A stretch of 64,000 nt of DNA from Sulfurimonas sp. (lineage in GTDB: Bacteria > Campylobacterota > Campylobacteria > Campylobacterales > Sulfurimonadaceae), in contig JAMORK010000014.1 of assembly GCA_027063645.1 (NCBI GenBank), positions 47,017-111,016 on the forward strand. The letters are read 5' to 3'. Of this stretch, positions 42,914 to 53,153 are shown one piece after another. Within the stretch, counting starts at the first letter, position 1, and each line of letters opens with the position of its first letter. The notes under the pieces were generated by a model. That model did no database searches, had not been told where the DNA came from, and was given only the letters and a program-made list of their open reading frames with translations. A program made the translations under genes and the position numbers.

Positions 42914-43896
42914 AAAAAAGTATAGTGTTTGTTATAGTTATAGCTATGTTAGCCTTAGTTTTTTGGGTAGGTATAACATTTTATAAGGCATATGAGCCAA
43001 AGCCTTTTATACTTCAAGGTGAGATAGATGCACAAAGTTATAATATCTCATCAAAAGTTGCTGGGCGTATCCATAAGATTTATGTGAAAAAAGGGGAAGA
43101 TGTAAAAGTAGGTGATCCTATCTTTAGTATACTCTCCCGAGAACTTGATGCAAAATTTGCACAAGCTAGTGCTGCAAAAGATGCAGCAATGGCAAAGAAG
43201 ATGCAAGCAGATAGGGGAGCGAGAAAACAAGAGATACAAGCTGCTTATGAACAGTATCAAAAAGCCAAAGCAGCAGAGGAGCTTTTAAAAACTACCTATA
43301 ATAGAATAGAAAAACTTTATAAAGATGGTGTTGTCTCAGAGCAAAAACGTGATGAAGTATATACACAGTATAAGGCTGCACTTCATACATCAAATGCTGC
43401 AAAAGAGATGGCAGAGATGGCTAAAGAGGGTGCAAGAGTGGAGATGAAAAAGGCTGCTGCTGCTCAAGAGAGAGTATATGCTGCTAAACTTGATGAAGTG
43501 AGTGTTTATATGGATGATACTTCGCAGTACTCTTTTCATGATGGTGAAGTAGCACAAGTGCTTATCCACGAGGGTGAACTCTCCCCTACAGGATTTCCTG
43601 TGGTAAGTATCATAGATATGAAAGATATATGGGCGCGCTTTAGTGTAAGGGAAGATTATCTTCAATACTTTGCAAAAGGGAAAGTCCTCACAGCGAAGAT
43701 ACCTGCCATAGGTGATAAGCTTTATAAATTTAAAGTATTTTACATAGCACCTCAAGGAGATTATGCAACATGGAGAGCTACTGAGAGTGGCAAAGGTTTT
43801 GATATGAAAAGTTTTGAGGTTGAGCTTCGTCCAGTAGAAACCATAGAGTCTCTTCGTGTTGGGATGAGTATACTTGTTGAGATTCCTAAGCTATAA
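42910..43896 (+). CDS. HlyD-family membrane fusion protein
   Basis: N-term TM; ISSKVAGRIHKIYVKKGEDVKVGDPIF lipoyl half and central coiled coil. Confidence 0.92.
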   Translation: MKKSIVFVIVIAMLALVFWVGITFYKAYEPKPFILQGEIDAQSYNISSKVAGRIHKIYVKKGEDVKVGDPIFSILSRELDAKFAQASAAKDAAMAKKMQADRGARKQEIQAAYEQYQKAKAAEELLKTTYNRIEKLYKDGVVSEQKRDEVYTQYKAALHTSNAAKEMAEMAKEGARVEMKKAAAAQERVYAAKLDEVSVYMDDTSQYSFHDGEVAQVLIHEGELSPTGFPVVSIIDMKDIWARFSVREDYLQYFAKGKVLTAKIPAIGDKLYKFKVFYIAPQGDYATWRATESGKGFDMKSFEVELRPVETIESLRVGMSILVEIPKL

Positions 43897-43901
43897 ATAT
43901 T

Positions 43902-45035
43902 ATGATACTTATAGATACTTTTATAGATGAGATGAGGAGTATAAAAAACTCTTACTATAAATTATTGTTAATTAGCTTGTTTCCGCTTTTAAGTTATTTT
44001 CTCATTATAAGTATCTTTTACGATGGTGTTTTAGAAAATATGCCCATCGTTGTTGTAGACAAAGAGAAGTCCCAGCTCTCTAGGGGGCTCATTCGTAAGA
44101 TAGATGCTACAAAAACTTTAAGTGTTGCCTATAAATTAGATTCACTCAAGGATGCTTCAGCACTTGTACAAGATGCGAAAGCTTATGCTCTTGTGATTAT
44201 TCCAAAGCATTTTACAAAAGATACCTTAACACACAAGCAGCCAAAGGTAACGGCAATGGTCAATACTCAGTATATTTTGGTAGGGAAGATTATCACCTCT
44301 GCTCTTAATAGTGCCATAGCAAGCTCCGCTGGGGAGTTAGAGTTTATGAATAATCTAGTGCAGTATAAAGAGACCCATCTGAGTAAAGAAGCACTTTCAC
44401 CCATAAAACTACAAATCACCCCATTTTTTAATATGTATCAAAACTATTTTCTTTTTTTAGTATCAGCTCTTTTACCATCTATATGGCAGATTTTTATTGT
44501 GATTGTTACTATCGTAAGTTTTGGAGAGTTGGTAAAATCGCAAAAAGATAAGGAGTACTTTAGAAAAAATACTTTTGCAAAAATAGTGGGGAAAATGCTT
44601 CCCTATACACTCTTTTATATGCTTTTAGGAGTTTTATCTCTTTTTTATATCTATGGAACTTTGGGTTGGGTTTTTGAGGGTTCTTTTGCTGTAATGATTG
44701 TAGCTATATTTTTAACTGTAGTTGCATACCAAGGGATAGCTCTTTTGTTTTTGGTAAGTGGATTTGATTATGCAAGAAGTTTAAGTTTAGGAGCGGTGTA
44801 TACTGCTCCTGCATTTGCATTTTTAGGAGTAACCTTCCCTGTGTATAATATGAATGATTTTGCTTTGTTTTGGAGAGATATGCTGCCTATATCTTACTAT
44901 ATGCAACTACAAATATCTCAAGCAAACTATGGAGCTAACCCTAGTTATGAGGTAAATACACTCTTTTCTCTTTTACTCTTTTGGCTTGTTTTTATCCCTG
45001 TATATCTCCGTTTTAAACAGAGGGTTTCATCATGA
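43902..45035 (+). CDS. ABC-2 type transporter permease
   Basis: N-term TM, periplasmic VVVDKEKSQLSRGLIRKIDAT, multiple C-terminal TM segments. Confidence 0.87.
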   Translation: MILIDTFIDEMRSIKNSYYKLLLISLFPLLSYFLIISIFYDGVLENMPIVVVDKEKSQLSRGLIRKIDATKTLSVAYKLDSLKDASALVQDAKAYALVIIPKHFTKDTLTHKQPKVTAMVNTQYILVGKIITSALNSAIASSAGELEFMNNLVQYKETHLSKEALSPIKLQITPFFNMYQNYFLFLVSALLPSIWQIFIVIVTIVSFGELVKSQKDKEYFRKNTFAKIVGKMLPYTLFYMLLGVLSLFYIYGTLGWVFEGSFAVMIVAIFLTVVAYQGIALLFLVSGFDYARSLSLGAVYTAPAFAFLGVTFPVYNMNDFALFWRDMLPISYYMQLQISQANYGANPSYEVNTLFSLLLFWLVFIPVYLRFKQRVSS

Positions 45036-46174
45036 ATTTTTTACAAACATTACAACAGGAGTTTCGTACAGTTTTTAGTGATGTAGCGATTGTTCTGACC
45101 ATTTTTGGTGGTGTTATTCTTTACTCTTTTTTGTATCCTCAGCCTTATGCTCATGAGAGTGTGAGCTCTTTGCCAGTAAGTGTAGTAGATTATGATAAAA
45201 GTGATAAGTCACGAGATCTTGTCTTTAAACTCGATGCAACACCACAAATCCTTGTTAAAAGGGAAGATCTAAGTGAAGAGGATGCAAAAGCAGCACTTCT
45301 TAGAGGTGATATAAAAGCAATCATAATAATTCCAGCACACTTCAAACGCGATATTAGCTTAAAAAAATCTCCTACTATTGCACTTGGAGCTGATTCGAGT
45401 TATTTTCTTATCTTTGGTGGCGTTTTAGAAGCTGCAATGAAGTCGATTCTTACAGAATCAGCAAGTATTAAAATAGGGACAAAACTGACACAAAACATCC
45501 CTATAGAAGCAGCAAAAAAAGAGTATACACCCTATGTTTTAAAAACGATTAACCTTTTTAATAAAAATAACTCCTATACTCAGTATGTTATCCCTGCTGT
45601 GTTTGTTTTAATACTACAACAAACAATGCTCATAGGTTTAGCAATACTAGGTGGAGGAGTAAGAGAAAGAGCTTATAAACACTATAACTATAATACATCT
45701 ACTCTCAATATTATGGCCTCGCATTTTATCATCTTTTTTAGCATCTTTTTTATCCATCTTCTTTTTTATTTTGGCTTTAGTTTTGAGTATTTTGGTGTAA
45801 CACATCTAGCCCAGATGGGTGATCTGCTCAAATTTAGTTTTGCTTTTTTAGTTGCAACTGTTTTCTTTGGCATATTCTTAGGTTCTATCTTTAGTTCTCG
45901 TGAGATAGCTACCCCAGTAATTCTTTTTAGTTCGCTCCCTTTAGTCTTTAGTGCGGGGTTTGTTTGGCCACTAGAGGCTTTACCTGAGTGGCTACGAGTT
46001 ATCTCCAACTTTATCCCTTCCACACCAGCGATAGAGGGATTTTTAAAGCTCAATCAGATGGGTGCCTCTTTTGATATGATCTTAGATAATTATGTAATTT
46101 TACTTATTCAGGCTACAATATATGCAATCTTAGGATATTATTTTATAAAGAAACAAAGGAAAAATATTGGATAA
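45032..46174 (+). CDS. ABC-2 type transporter permease (paralogue of the previous)
   Basis: [24 protein letters not shown]; same architecture as preceding gene; ATGA overlap. Confidence 0.87.
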   Translation: MNFLQTLQQEFRTVFSDVAIVLTIFGGVILYSFLYPQPYAHESVSSLPVSVVDYDKSDKSRDLVFKLDATPQILVKREDLSEEDAKAALLRGDIKAIIIIPAHFKRDISLKKSPTIALGADSSYFLIFGGVLEAAMKSILTESASIKIGTKLTQNIPIEAAKKEYTPYVLKTINLFNKNNSYTQYVIPAVFVLILQQTMLIGLAILGGGVRERAYKHYNYNTSTLNIMASHFIIFFSIFFIHLLFYFGFSFEYFGVTHLAQMGDLLKFSFAFLVATVFFGIFLGSIFSSREIATPVILFSSLPLVFSAGFVWPLEALPEWLRVISNFIPSTPAIEGFLKLNQMGASFDMILDNYVILLIQATIYAILGYYFIKKQRKNIG

Positions 46175-46478
46175 ATTTGAAAATGTAACAGCGATAAAAG
46201 CGGCAAATATTTACTACGACGGTAAAGTAACAAGCAGAACTTTAGAGTTTAGTGATGGTTCTATTAAGTCTTTAGGTATTATGCTTCCAGGTGAGTATAC
46301 CTTTGGTACAGACTCTGCAGAGATTATGGAGATTTTAAGTGGTGAACTTGATGTAAAACTTCCAGGTGAAGAGTGGAAAACACTTCACACACCAGAGACT
46401 TTTAATGTACCAGCGAATGCATCATTTGATCTAAAGATTAAAAAAGTAACTGACTATTGTTGTTCATACATAAAATAA
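46167..46478 (+). CDS. ppnP: Pyrimidine/purine nucleoside phosphorylase (PpnP-like cupin)
   Basis: [53 protein letters not shown]. Confidence 0.88.
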   Translation: MDKFENVTAIKAANIYYDGKVTSRTLEFSDGSIKSLGIMLPGEYTFGTDSAEIMEILSGELDVKLPGEEWKTLHTPETFNVPANASFDLKIKKVTDYCCSYIK

Positions 46479-46479
46479 T

Positions 46480-47373
46480 ATGAAAACAAATAATAACTTT
46501 CATATCTTAATAGTAGACGATGAAAAGTTCAACATAGAACTTGCTAGCATTTACTTAAAAGAGGAGGGTTATAAACTCTCTTTCGCACTTAATGCAAAGG
46601 CTGCGATAGAGAGTGTTTTAAAACACAAAATAGATCTTATACTTTTAGATATAAATATGCCTGAGCATGATGGTTTTGAGGTGTGTAAGATGTTAAAATC
46701 TGATCTCAAGACAAAAGATATACCTGTTGTATTTTTAACAGCACAAACAGATATAGAGTATATCTCTAAAGCTTTTGAGGTAGGTGGAATAGATTACATC
46801 ACAAAGCCTTTTAATGGTGTAGAGCTTAAGATACGAGTACGAACCCATTTGGAGAAGCTAGCTTATCTGCAAGAGATCAAACACAAACAGTCTAAACTGG
46901 CACAATTGAGTATAACAGATCCACTAACAAAGTTATACAATGGACTTTATTTTGACTCACAACTTAAAGCTTATCAAACACAGGGGAAAGATTTTTGGTT
47001 TGTTTATATAAAAATAGATAGATTTGAAAAGGTCAACTCTTTGTATGGTTTTTCTGGAGCCAATAAAATTATAAGACTCTTCTCAAAGCTTTTACAAAAA
47101 TCATCCCCCTCCAATGCTATAGTAGCAAAACTTCATGGTGTTAGTTTTGCCATACTTTTAAAAGATTATAAGTTAAGCATGATGAAAGAGCTTTATGAAA
47201 GAGTATCTATGGGACTCTCTAAGGAGAAAAATTTGGCGAAGGCTATAAGTTTTTCTATAGCCTTTCATCATATTACAAATCACTCAGAGTCTGTACCTAT
47301 TTTGTATAAAAAGGCTCAGGCAAATATAGAGAAGATACAACACAATGGAGATAAGTACCTATTTATTAATTAA
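46480..47373 (+). CDS. Response regulator with degenerate GGDEF output domain
   Basis: REC LDINMPEHDGFEVCKMLK; ITDPLTKLYNGLYFDSQL; signature replaced (KLHGVSFAILL). Confidence 0.86.
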   Translation: MKTNNNFHILIVDDEKFNIELASIYLKEEGYKLSFALNAKAAIESVLKHKIDLILLDINMPEHDGFEVCKMLKSDLKTKDIPVVFLTAQTDIEYISKAFEVGGIDYITKPFNGVELKIRVRTHLEKLAYLQEIKHKQSKLAQLSITDPLTKLYNGLYFDSQLKAYQTQGKDFWFVYIKIDRFEKVNSLYGFSGANKIIRLFSKLLQKSSPSNAIVAKLHGVSFAILLKDYKLSMMKELYERVSMGLSKEKNLAKAISFSIAFHHITNHSESVPILYKKAQANIEKIQHNGDKYLFIN

Positions 47374-50300
47374 AGCTATCTCTTTTTGAAGATGTTCAAT
47401 ATGTTTTAAAAGCATCTCTTGAAACTCTTTAGTATCTTCTAGTCCCTCTTCAAGCTGCTTTTCTATCTCTATAGTAAGTTCATAAAGATTGTTAAAGCGT
47501 AAATTACCAGATACACCTTTAATATTATGGGCTATCTCCTTGTTTAAACCCTCCTCTTGTATCTTCTCTTGCATCTGTGTTATAGTGTTTGCAAAACTCT
47601 TTAGGAGTTTTATGATGATGGTTTCATTTGGTATAGAGAGTTGCTGTGAGAGTTTTTGTATTGATATTTGGTCAAAAGAGAGACTTTCTTGTTTTTGTTG
47701 AGAACCTTTTCTTAGATATTCTATAAGAATCTTATCTAACTCTTGGGGAATTATAGGTTTGTTGAGAGTATCATTGACCCCTGCTTCTTTAAAAGAGATG
47801 ATATCAGACTCAATAACATTAGCAGAGAGAGAAATAATAGCTCCCGTATAATTCTTTTCCCGTAAGATTTTTGTAGCACTTACTCCATCGAGTATAGGCA
47901 TGTTTATATCCATAAAAATAATGTCGTAGCTCTTAGAGAGTGCTTCATCTACAGCTTCTTGTCCATTATTTACTATAGTAAAATCGAGTCCCTTCTCCTC
48001 AAGTATAATGGAGATAAGCATCTGATTGGTTTCGTTGTCTTCTGCTACAAGGACTGAGCCTTTAAACTGTACTATTTCTGTTTTTGTTGTTGTATCTGAA
48101 GCTAATTGAGATTGTGTATTTGTAAGTGTCATAAGTTTATCAAAAAGAGAAGATCCTGTCATTGGTTGTTCTAAGAGATGAAATTTTTTATGCTCACATT
48201 GAAAACTCTCTTCAATACCCTCGACATAGATAAGTTGAAGCTTTTCGTAGTGCTCAAGAGTTTCATAACAGTGCTCAAGATCAAAAATTTTGGCACAGGT
48301 GATGAGAATATCAGTTTCTTCATCTACCATGTTGATATTATCAATCTCCTCATAAGGACATTGCCAAGCATCTAGATAAGAGGCTATGATCTCGTTGATA
48401 CCACATATTATTTTATCTTGAGAATTAAGCAATTTTACATTAATTTTATTGAGATTTTCATGGTAAGCAAAAGATTCTGTAGCATCAATAATTGGAAGTT
48501 CAAGTTCAAAGAAAAATTCACTCCCTTCCCCCTCTATACTCTGTACTTGGAGTGTAGAACCCATCATCTTTATATATTGACTGCTGATTGCTAAACCTAA
48601 GCCTGTTCCGCCAAACTCCCTACTTATTGAATTGTCTGCTTGCGAAAAGGCATTAAAGATACTCTCTTGTTTCTCTTGAGCTATCCCTATCCCACTATCT
48701 GTGACTTTAAAACTGATATATGCTTTATTCTCTTGAATCTTTTTAAGCTGAATAACAACCTGTACCATACCATGCTCAGGAGTAAATTTTATGGCATTAC
48801 TTGTGAGGTTATTCATCACCTGCTTGATTCTTTGTATATCACATTGTAGAGTTTTTGGTATCTTGGTATCTATATAAACAAAGTAGTCAATTGATTTCAT
48901 TTTTGAAGTAGATGCAAAGGTAGAAACAGAGGCTTCCATCTCCTCAAAGAGATTTGCTTCGTGTTCATATAAAGAGAGCTCTCCACTCTCAATTTTGGAA
49001 AAGTCTAAGATATCATTCACAACATTAAGAAGTGTTTCTCCACTTTTATGGATAATATCGATATAGCGTTTGGCATCCTTGTCAATATTTTTTTTTGTTA
49101 GGATGTCTGTAAAGCCTAAGATACCATTGAGAGGTGTGCGTATCTCATGTGACATATTGGCTAAGAAGGTAGATTTTGCTTGTTCTGAGAGATGTGCTTT
49201 TTTAATAGCATCTTCAAGTGATGTGATGTCATTAAGATTGATAACATACTCATCGCCAAGTTTTTTAATCACTATGTTGAAGGTATGTATTGTTCCATCT
49301 TTTGTCTTCATTTTTGCTTTTTGTAAAGAGGCTGTTCCTTCAGCAATATCGTTAAGCCAGTTTTGGTGTTTTGATGGGTAAGTATATCCATCTTCTTCTA
49401 AAAAAAGGTCACATATACAAGCATGTTTGGCTTTAAAATCTTCAAGGTTTTTATAATCAAAGTATTCAAAAAGTTTTTTATTAACACTCATCATCCCTTT
49501 TGTTTTAGAAGCATAGATAACAATGCTATCTTGATTGTCAAAGATAGCCTTGATAAGCTTTTCTTTTTCTATAACTCTATGTTTAGATTGTATTTGTTTT
49601 GTTACATCTTGCCTAATTGCTATATACTCTTCTATCTTGTCATACTTATTAAAGATAGGCATAATGGTAGCATCTACATAGTAGATAGAACCATCTTTAG
49701 CTCTGTTGGAGAGAAGTCCATGCCAAACTTTTCCATTTTCGATGGTTTGCCACATTTTTTTAAAGATAAATGTTGACATCTTTTTATCTCGAACAAGGCG
49801 ATGATTCTTACCTAAGAGCTCTTCTCTTGTGTATTGGCTAATTTTACAAAAATTATCGTTGACATAGGTTATATTTCCATTGAGGTCTGTTTTTGAGACA
49901 AGAGAGGAGAGATCAACTGCATTTTTATACTGGTTGAGTAGTTTGATATTTGAGTTGAGTTCATCTGATGTTTGTTTAATAAAGTGTGTAAGTGCAGAAA
50001 AAGTAGTGTTTTCAAGATTTTTTGCTTCTACTTTTTTTTTCTCTTTTTTCTTTTTTACTTTTTTTGCTTCAGATAAGATAAGGATGGTTGTTGTACAGTT
50101 GAGTAGAGCATTATTTGCATCAGTGCTGTAAAACTCTCCGTATGTGAAAAAACCTGCTGTTGGTGCGATTGTATCAAAGGCTTGAAACTCATGTTCTAAA
50201 ACCTTGCCAAGCAGTGTTTTTCTGGCAATGCAAGAAAAGATATAGATCGCCTCTGCAGGATTTTGACTTAGATTTGTATTGATATTTTCAGCACCTGAGA

Positions 50301-51159
50301 TCACAGCAGAAGCATTGGAAAATCCAAACTGTACCACCTGCCCTTTTTTTATAGGAGCTGCAAAAATGATTGATGAACCCTCTACCGCCATAGGTGTACG
50401 TGATACCGTAGTAGAACCCTCTTGAAAAAGAAATTGGAAGTCAGGAAGGGCTGCTGCATTATTTTGAAAAACTTGAGTACCAAGATAGCGTTTAAATATA
50501 TCAATTGCGGGCTCGTTGTCTATAGTATGAATCACATTCTTCTCTGAAGAGGTAATTGTAAACTCTTTTCCAATTGGGATCCAGTTTAGATTGTAATTAT
50601 TAGAAGCATAAAGTTTCTTCCCAGAAAAAGAGACACCAACAGCACCTTTGTTGAGAATTTCACCATTGACAATGATATATGTTTTTTCGAGCTTGAAATT
50701 ATCACCAGCTAAGCCACCAGAGATGATAAGTTGTGGATTTTTCTCTTTGATCCCCTTTATAAAAGCTTCATAGTTCTCACCTAAAAGCCCTTCACTTAAA
50801 ACTATAGCTGCTTTAGTATATTTATCAGAGATTTTTTTAGAGAGTAGTTTTCCAGATTTTTTGTTAATATCTTCAACATAAAAAGTTTTTAGTGTAGCAT
50901 CTTTGAAAAGTGAAATACTTACAATAGTGGCATCTTCATACATCTTAGCATGAGAGATTTCACCAGAAGTGGTTGCTCCTATGATGGTAGCTTTTGGAAA
51001 ACTTTTTTTGATATCCTCTACAATCTTTTGAAGTTTCTTCTTTTTTATAGGTGCTGTAAATATTTGAATAAGTGTAGAGTTATATCGCTTTTTTTTTGAT
51101 TCTTTGAGAGCTTGTTTGTATGCTTTTGTATCGTTGTATGCAAAGGTGAGATGTTTCAT
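47359..51159 (-). CDS. FIST-PAS-histidine kinase-REC-HPt hybrid sensor
   Basis: FIST N/C region, PAS, H-box FLANMSHEIRTPLNGILGF, HATPase, REC IIFMDINMPILDGVSA, C-terminal HPt EIAHNIKGVSGNL. Confidence 0.9.
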   Translation of the reverse strand: MKHLTFAYNDTKAYKQALKESKKKRYNSTLIQIFTAPIKKKKLQKIVEDIKKSFPKATIIGATTSGEISHAKMYEDATIVSISLFKDATLKTFYVEDINKKSGKLLSKKISDKYTKAAIVLSEGLLGENYEAFIKGIKEKNPQLIISGGLAGDNFKLEKTYIIVNGEILNKGAVGVSFSGKKLYASNNYNLNWIPIGKEFTITSSEKNVIHTIDNEPAIDIFKRYLGTQVFQNNAAALPDFQFLFQEGSTTVSRTPMAVEGSSIIFAAPIKKGQVVQFGFSNASAVISGAENINTNLSQNPAEAIYIFSCIARKTLLGKVLEHEFQAFDTIAPTAGFFTYGEFYSTDANNALLNCTTTILILSEAKKVKKKKEKKKVEAKNLENTTFSALTHFIKQTSDELNSNIKLLNQYKNAVDLSSLVSKTDLNGNITYVNDNFCKISQYTREELLGKNHRLVRDKKMSTFIFKKMWQTIENGKVWHGLLSNRAKDGSIYYVDATIMPIFNKYDKIEEYIAIRQDVTKQIQSKHRVIEKEKLIKAIFDNQDSIVIYASKTKGMMSVNKKLFEYFDYKNLEDFKAKHACICDLFLEEDGYTYPSKHQNWLNDIAEGTASLQKAKMKTKDGTIHTFNIVIKKLGDEYVINLNDITSLEDAIKKAHLSEQAKSTFLANMSHEIRTPLNGILGFTDILTKKNIDKDAKRYIDIIHKSGETLLNVVNDILDFSKIESGELSLYEHEANLFEEMEASVSTFASTSKMKSIDYFVYIDTKIPKTLQCDIQRIKQVMNNLTSNAIKFTPEHGMVQVVIQLKKIQENKAYISFKVTDSGIGIAQEKQESIFNAFSQADNSISREFGGTGLGLAISSQYIKMMGSTLQVQSIEGEGSEFFFELELPIIDATESFAYHENLNKINVKLLNSQDKIICGINEIIASYLDAWQCPYEEIDNINMVDEETDILITCAKIFDLEHCYETLEHYEKLQLIYVEGIEESFQCEHKKFHLLEQPMTGSSLFDKLMTLTNTQSQLASDTTTKTEIVQFKGSVLVAEDNETNQMLISIILEEKGLDFTIVNNGQEAVDEALSKSYDIIFMDINMPILDGVSATKILREKNYTGAIISLSANVIESDIISFKEAGVNDTLNKPIIPQELDKILIEYLRKGSQQKQESLSFDQISIQKLSQQLSIPNETIIIKLLKSFANTITQMQEKIQEEGLNKEIAHNIKGVSGNLRFNNLYELTIEIEKQLEEGLEDTKEFQEMLLKHIEHLQKEIALINK

Positions 51160-51161
51160 TT

Positions 51162-52379
51162 TTAGAGGAACCTTTTAAGGGAATTTTCGAGTTCATGGAT
51201 ATCGAGTGGTTTGGATATATAATGGTTAAAACCATGTTGAAGAATTTTATCTTTGTCTCGGTCTGTATTGAGTCCTGTAATAGCGATAATGGGAGATTGA
51301 AAAGATTTTTCCTCTCGTAGAAGAGTATAAAATTGATAACCATCTATTTCAGGCATTGTTATATCAGTGAGTATAAGGTCATACTTTGATATATCTGTTT
51401 CTAGGGCTGCTATGGCATTCTCTTTAGAGATAATGTGAATATTTGGAAAAAGAAGTCCTAACATCTCAGTGATGAGAATTCTGTTAAGCTCATTATCATC
51501 AACAAACAAGATAGTTAACTCTTTTTCACTTTGAATTTTTATCTCTTGGTTGAGAGGTTGGCAGTTTTCATCTTTAAAGATCTCTTTAATCTCTAAGAAC
51601 TGTTCTAAATTATCGAGAAAAAGCTTTATAAGTTCAGGATCAAAATGTGATGGTGTGTCTTTTTTCATAATATCGAGAACTGTCTCAAGAGGCATAGGGT
51701 CTTTATAGCAGCGTTTTGAGCTTAGTGCATCAAAAACATCAGCAATGGCAACTATACGTGCATAAAGGTGGATATCTGACCCTTTTTTACCATTTGGATA
51801 GCCTGTTCCATCATACTTTTCATGATGCTCCAGGGCTATGATGTGTCCCGCTTTAAGGACAGGGTATCTATCGGCTCCCTCTAGCATCAATGCACCAAGT
51901 TGAGCATGCTCTTGCATCTGTTCGTATTCATGGGGTTCAAAACGACCAGGTTTTAGGAGTATCTCATCTTTTATTGCAATTTTTCCTATATCATGAAGTG
52001 GTGCAGCATAGAGTATAAGTTCACACTCTTCATCACTGAGACCATAGAGTTTTGCAAGTAGTTTGGAATAATGACTCATCCTTTTGATATGCCCACCTGT
52101 TTCAGGATCACGAGATTCTCCTGCACGGCCAAGCCTTGTAGAGATCTCAAACTCTGTTTCTTTAGATATAGCTAAAGCTTCTTCTAGGGCTAATGTTCTC
52201 TCTTGTACCTTCTCTTCAAGGAGCATATTTTGATCTTGTACTTGTTGCGTTAAGTGGTGTAGTTGAGCATAGTTGATGGTTCTAGTACATAAGATATCGA
52301 TGTCATAAGGTTTAGAGAGAAAATCACTAGCACCTAACTTAAGAGCTTCTTTCTCTTTTTCTGTATTGGCAGTAAGCAT
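51162..52379 (-). CDS. HD-GYP phosphodiesterase with C-terminal REC; 3' part of a frameshifted REC-HD-GYP-REC gene
   Basis: HDIGKIAI, HHEKYDGTGYPNG; N-term MLTANTEKEKEALKLGASDFLSKPYD is the second half of a REC domain. Confidence 0.85.
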   Translation of the reverse strand: MLTANTEKEKEALKLGASDFLSKPYDIDILCTRTINYAQLHHLTQQVQDQNMLLEEKVQERTLALEEALAISKETEFEISTRLGRAGESRDPETGGHIKRMSHYSKLLAKLYGLSDEECELILYAAPLHDIGKIAIKDEILLKPGRFEPHEYEQMQEHAQLGALMLEGADRYPVLKAGHIIALEHHEKYDGTGYPNGKKGSDIHLYARIVAIADVFDALSSKRCYKDPMPLETVLDIMKKDTPSHFDPELIKLFLDNLEQFLEIKEIFKDENCQPLNQEIKIQSEKELTILFVDDNELNRILITEMLGLLFPNIHIISKENAIAALETDISKYDLILTDITMPEIDGYQFYTLLREEKSFQSPIIAITGLNTDRDKDKILQHGFNHYISKPLDIHELENSLKRFL

Positions 52380-52624
52380 TAAAACAGGTATGAAAAGATG
52401 TTTAGGATCTGATTTGATTTTTGAAGTACTTCAAGGCCACTCATATTTGGCATACTAATATCTAAGAGTACGACATTAAAGTTTTTTTCTTCCAAAAGAT
52501 CTAGTGCTTCTTGGCCACTTTTTGCATAGGTGATTATTATATTTGTGTGTTCACTAAAAGCAGCTTCGATAAGGTCTAAATTAAAGGGTTCGTCATCTAC
52601 AGCTAAAATATAATAATTTTGCAT
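52379..52624 (-). pseudogene. N-terminal half of a REC domain separated by a 1-nt frameshift from the downstream HD-GYP ORF
   Basis: ILAVDDEPFNLDLIEAAF...NVVLLDISMPNMSGLEVLQ then frame breaks; adding one A to the AAAAA run at 52418-52422 restores KIKSDPKHLFIPVLMLTANTEKEKE. Confidence 0.75.
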
Positions 52625-52716
52625 ATGTAGCCTTTTTTTAAGAAAATAAATAGACTACATTCTACAAAATTATTACTTAAAGTTAATATATTTTGTTAAA
52701 TGTAATGTCTTGAAAT

Positions 52717-53142
52717 CTAGTTAGTAAATTGAGAAACCATATTGCTTAAAGAGGCTTCATCAAGTGCACCGCTGATTCTATGTACCTCTTTAGCACCTTT
52801 AAAAACCATAAGTGTAGGGATACTTCTGATTCCAAATCGAGCCCCTAAGTTTTGTTCATTTTCAGTATTTACTTTTACAAAAAGTGCTTTGAGGGGAAAC
52901 TTGGTTGCAGTTTTTTCAAAAACAGGCCCCATCATCTTACATGGACCACACCATGGTGCCCAAAAGTCAACTATTACAGGAATATCGCTGTTAACTACCA
53001 CTTCATCAAAGTTTGCATCTGTCAGTTCAATAGGCTTAGTATCTAAAAGGGATTTTTTGCATTTCCCACAGTTTGCTTTTTTATAACTCTCTTTTTGAGG
53101 AACATTATTAACACTTAAACAGTGTGGACATACTACTCTCAT
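52717..53142 (-). CDS. trxC: Thioredoxin 2-type protein with N-terminal zinc finger
   Basis: CPHCLSVNNVP...CGKCKKSLL; WAPWCGPCKMMGP. Confidence 0.92.
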   Translation of the reverse strand: MRVVCPHCLSVNNVPQKESYKKANCGKCKKSLLDTKPIELTDANFDEVVVNSDIPVIVDFWAPWCGPCKMMGPVFEKTATKFPLKALFVKVNTENEQNLGARFGIRSIPTLMVFKGAKEVHRISGALDEASLSNMVSQFTN

Positions 53143-53153
53143 AATTGTCTCCT

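Noticed and set aside
43390-43755. 121-aa - ORF inside the HlyD-like gene
   Set aside because: Antisense shadow ORF, no domain, no plausible start context.
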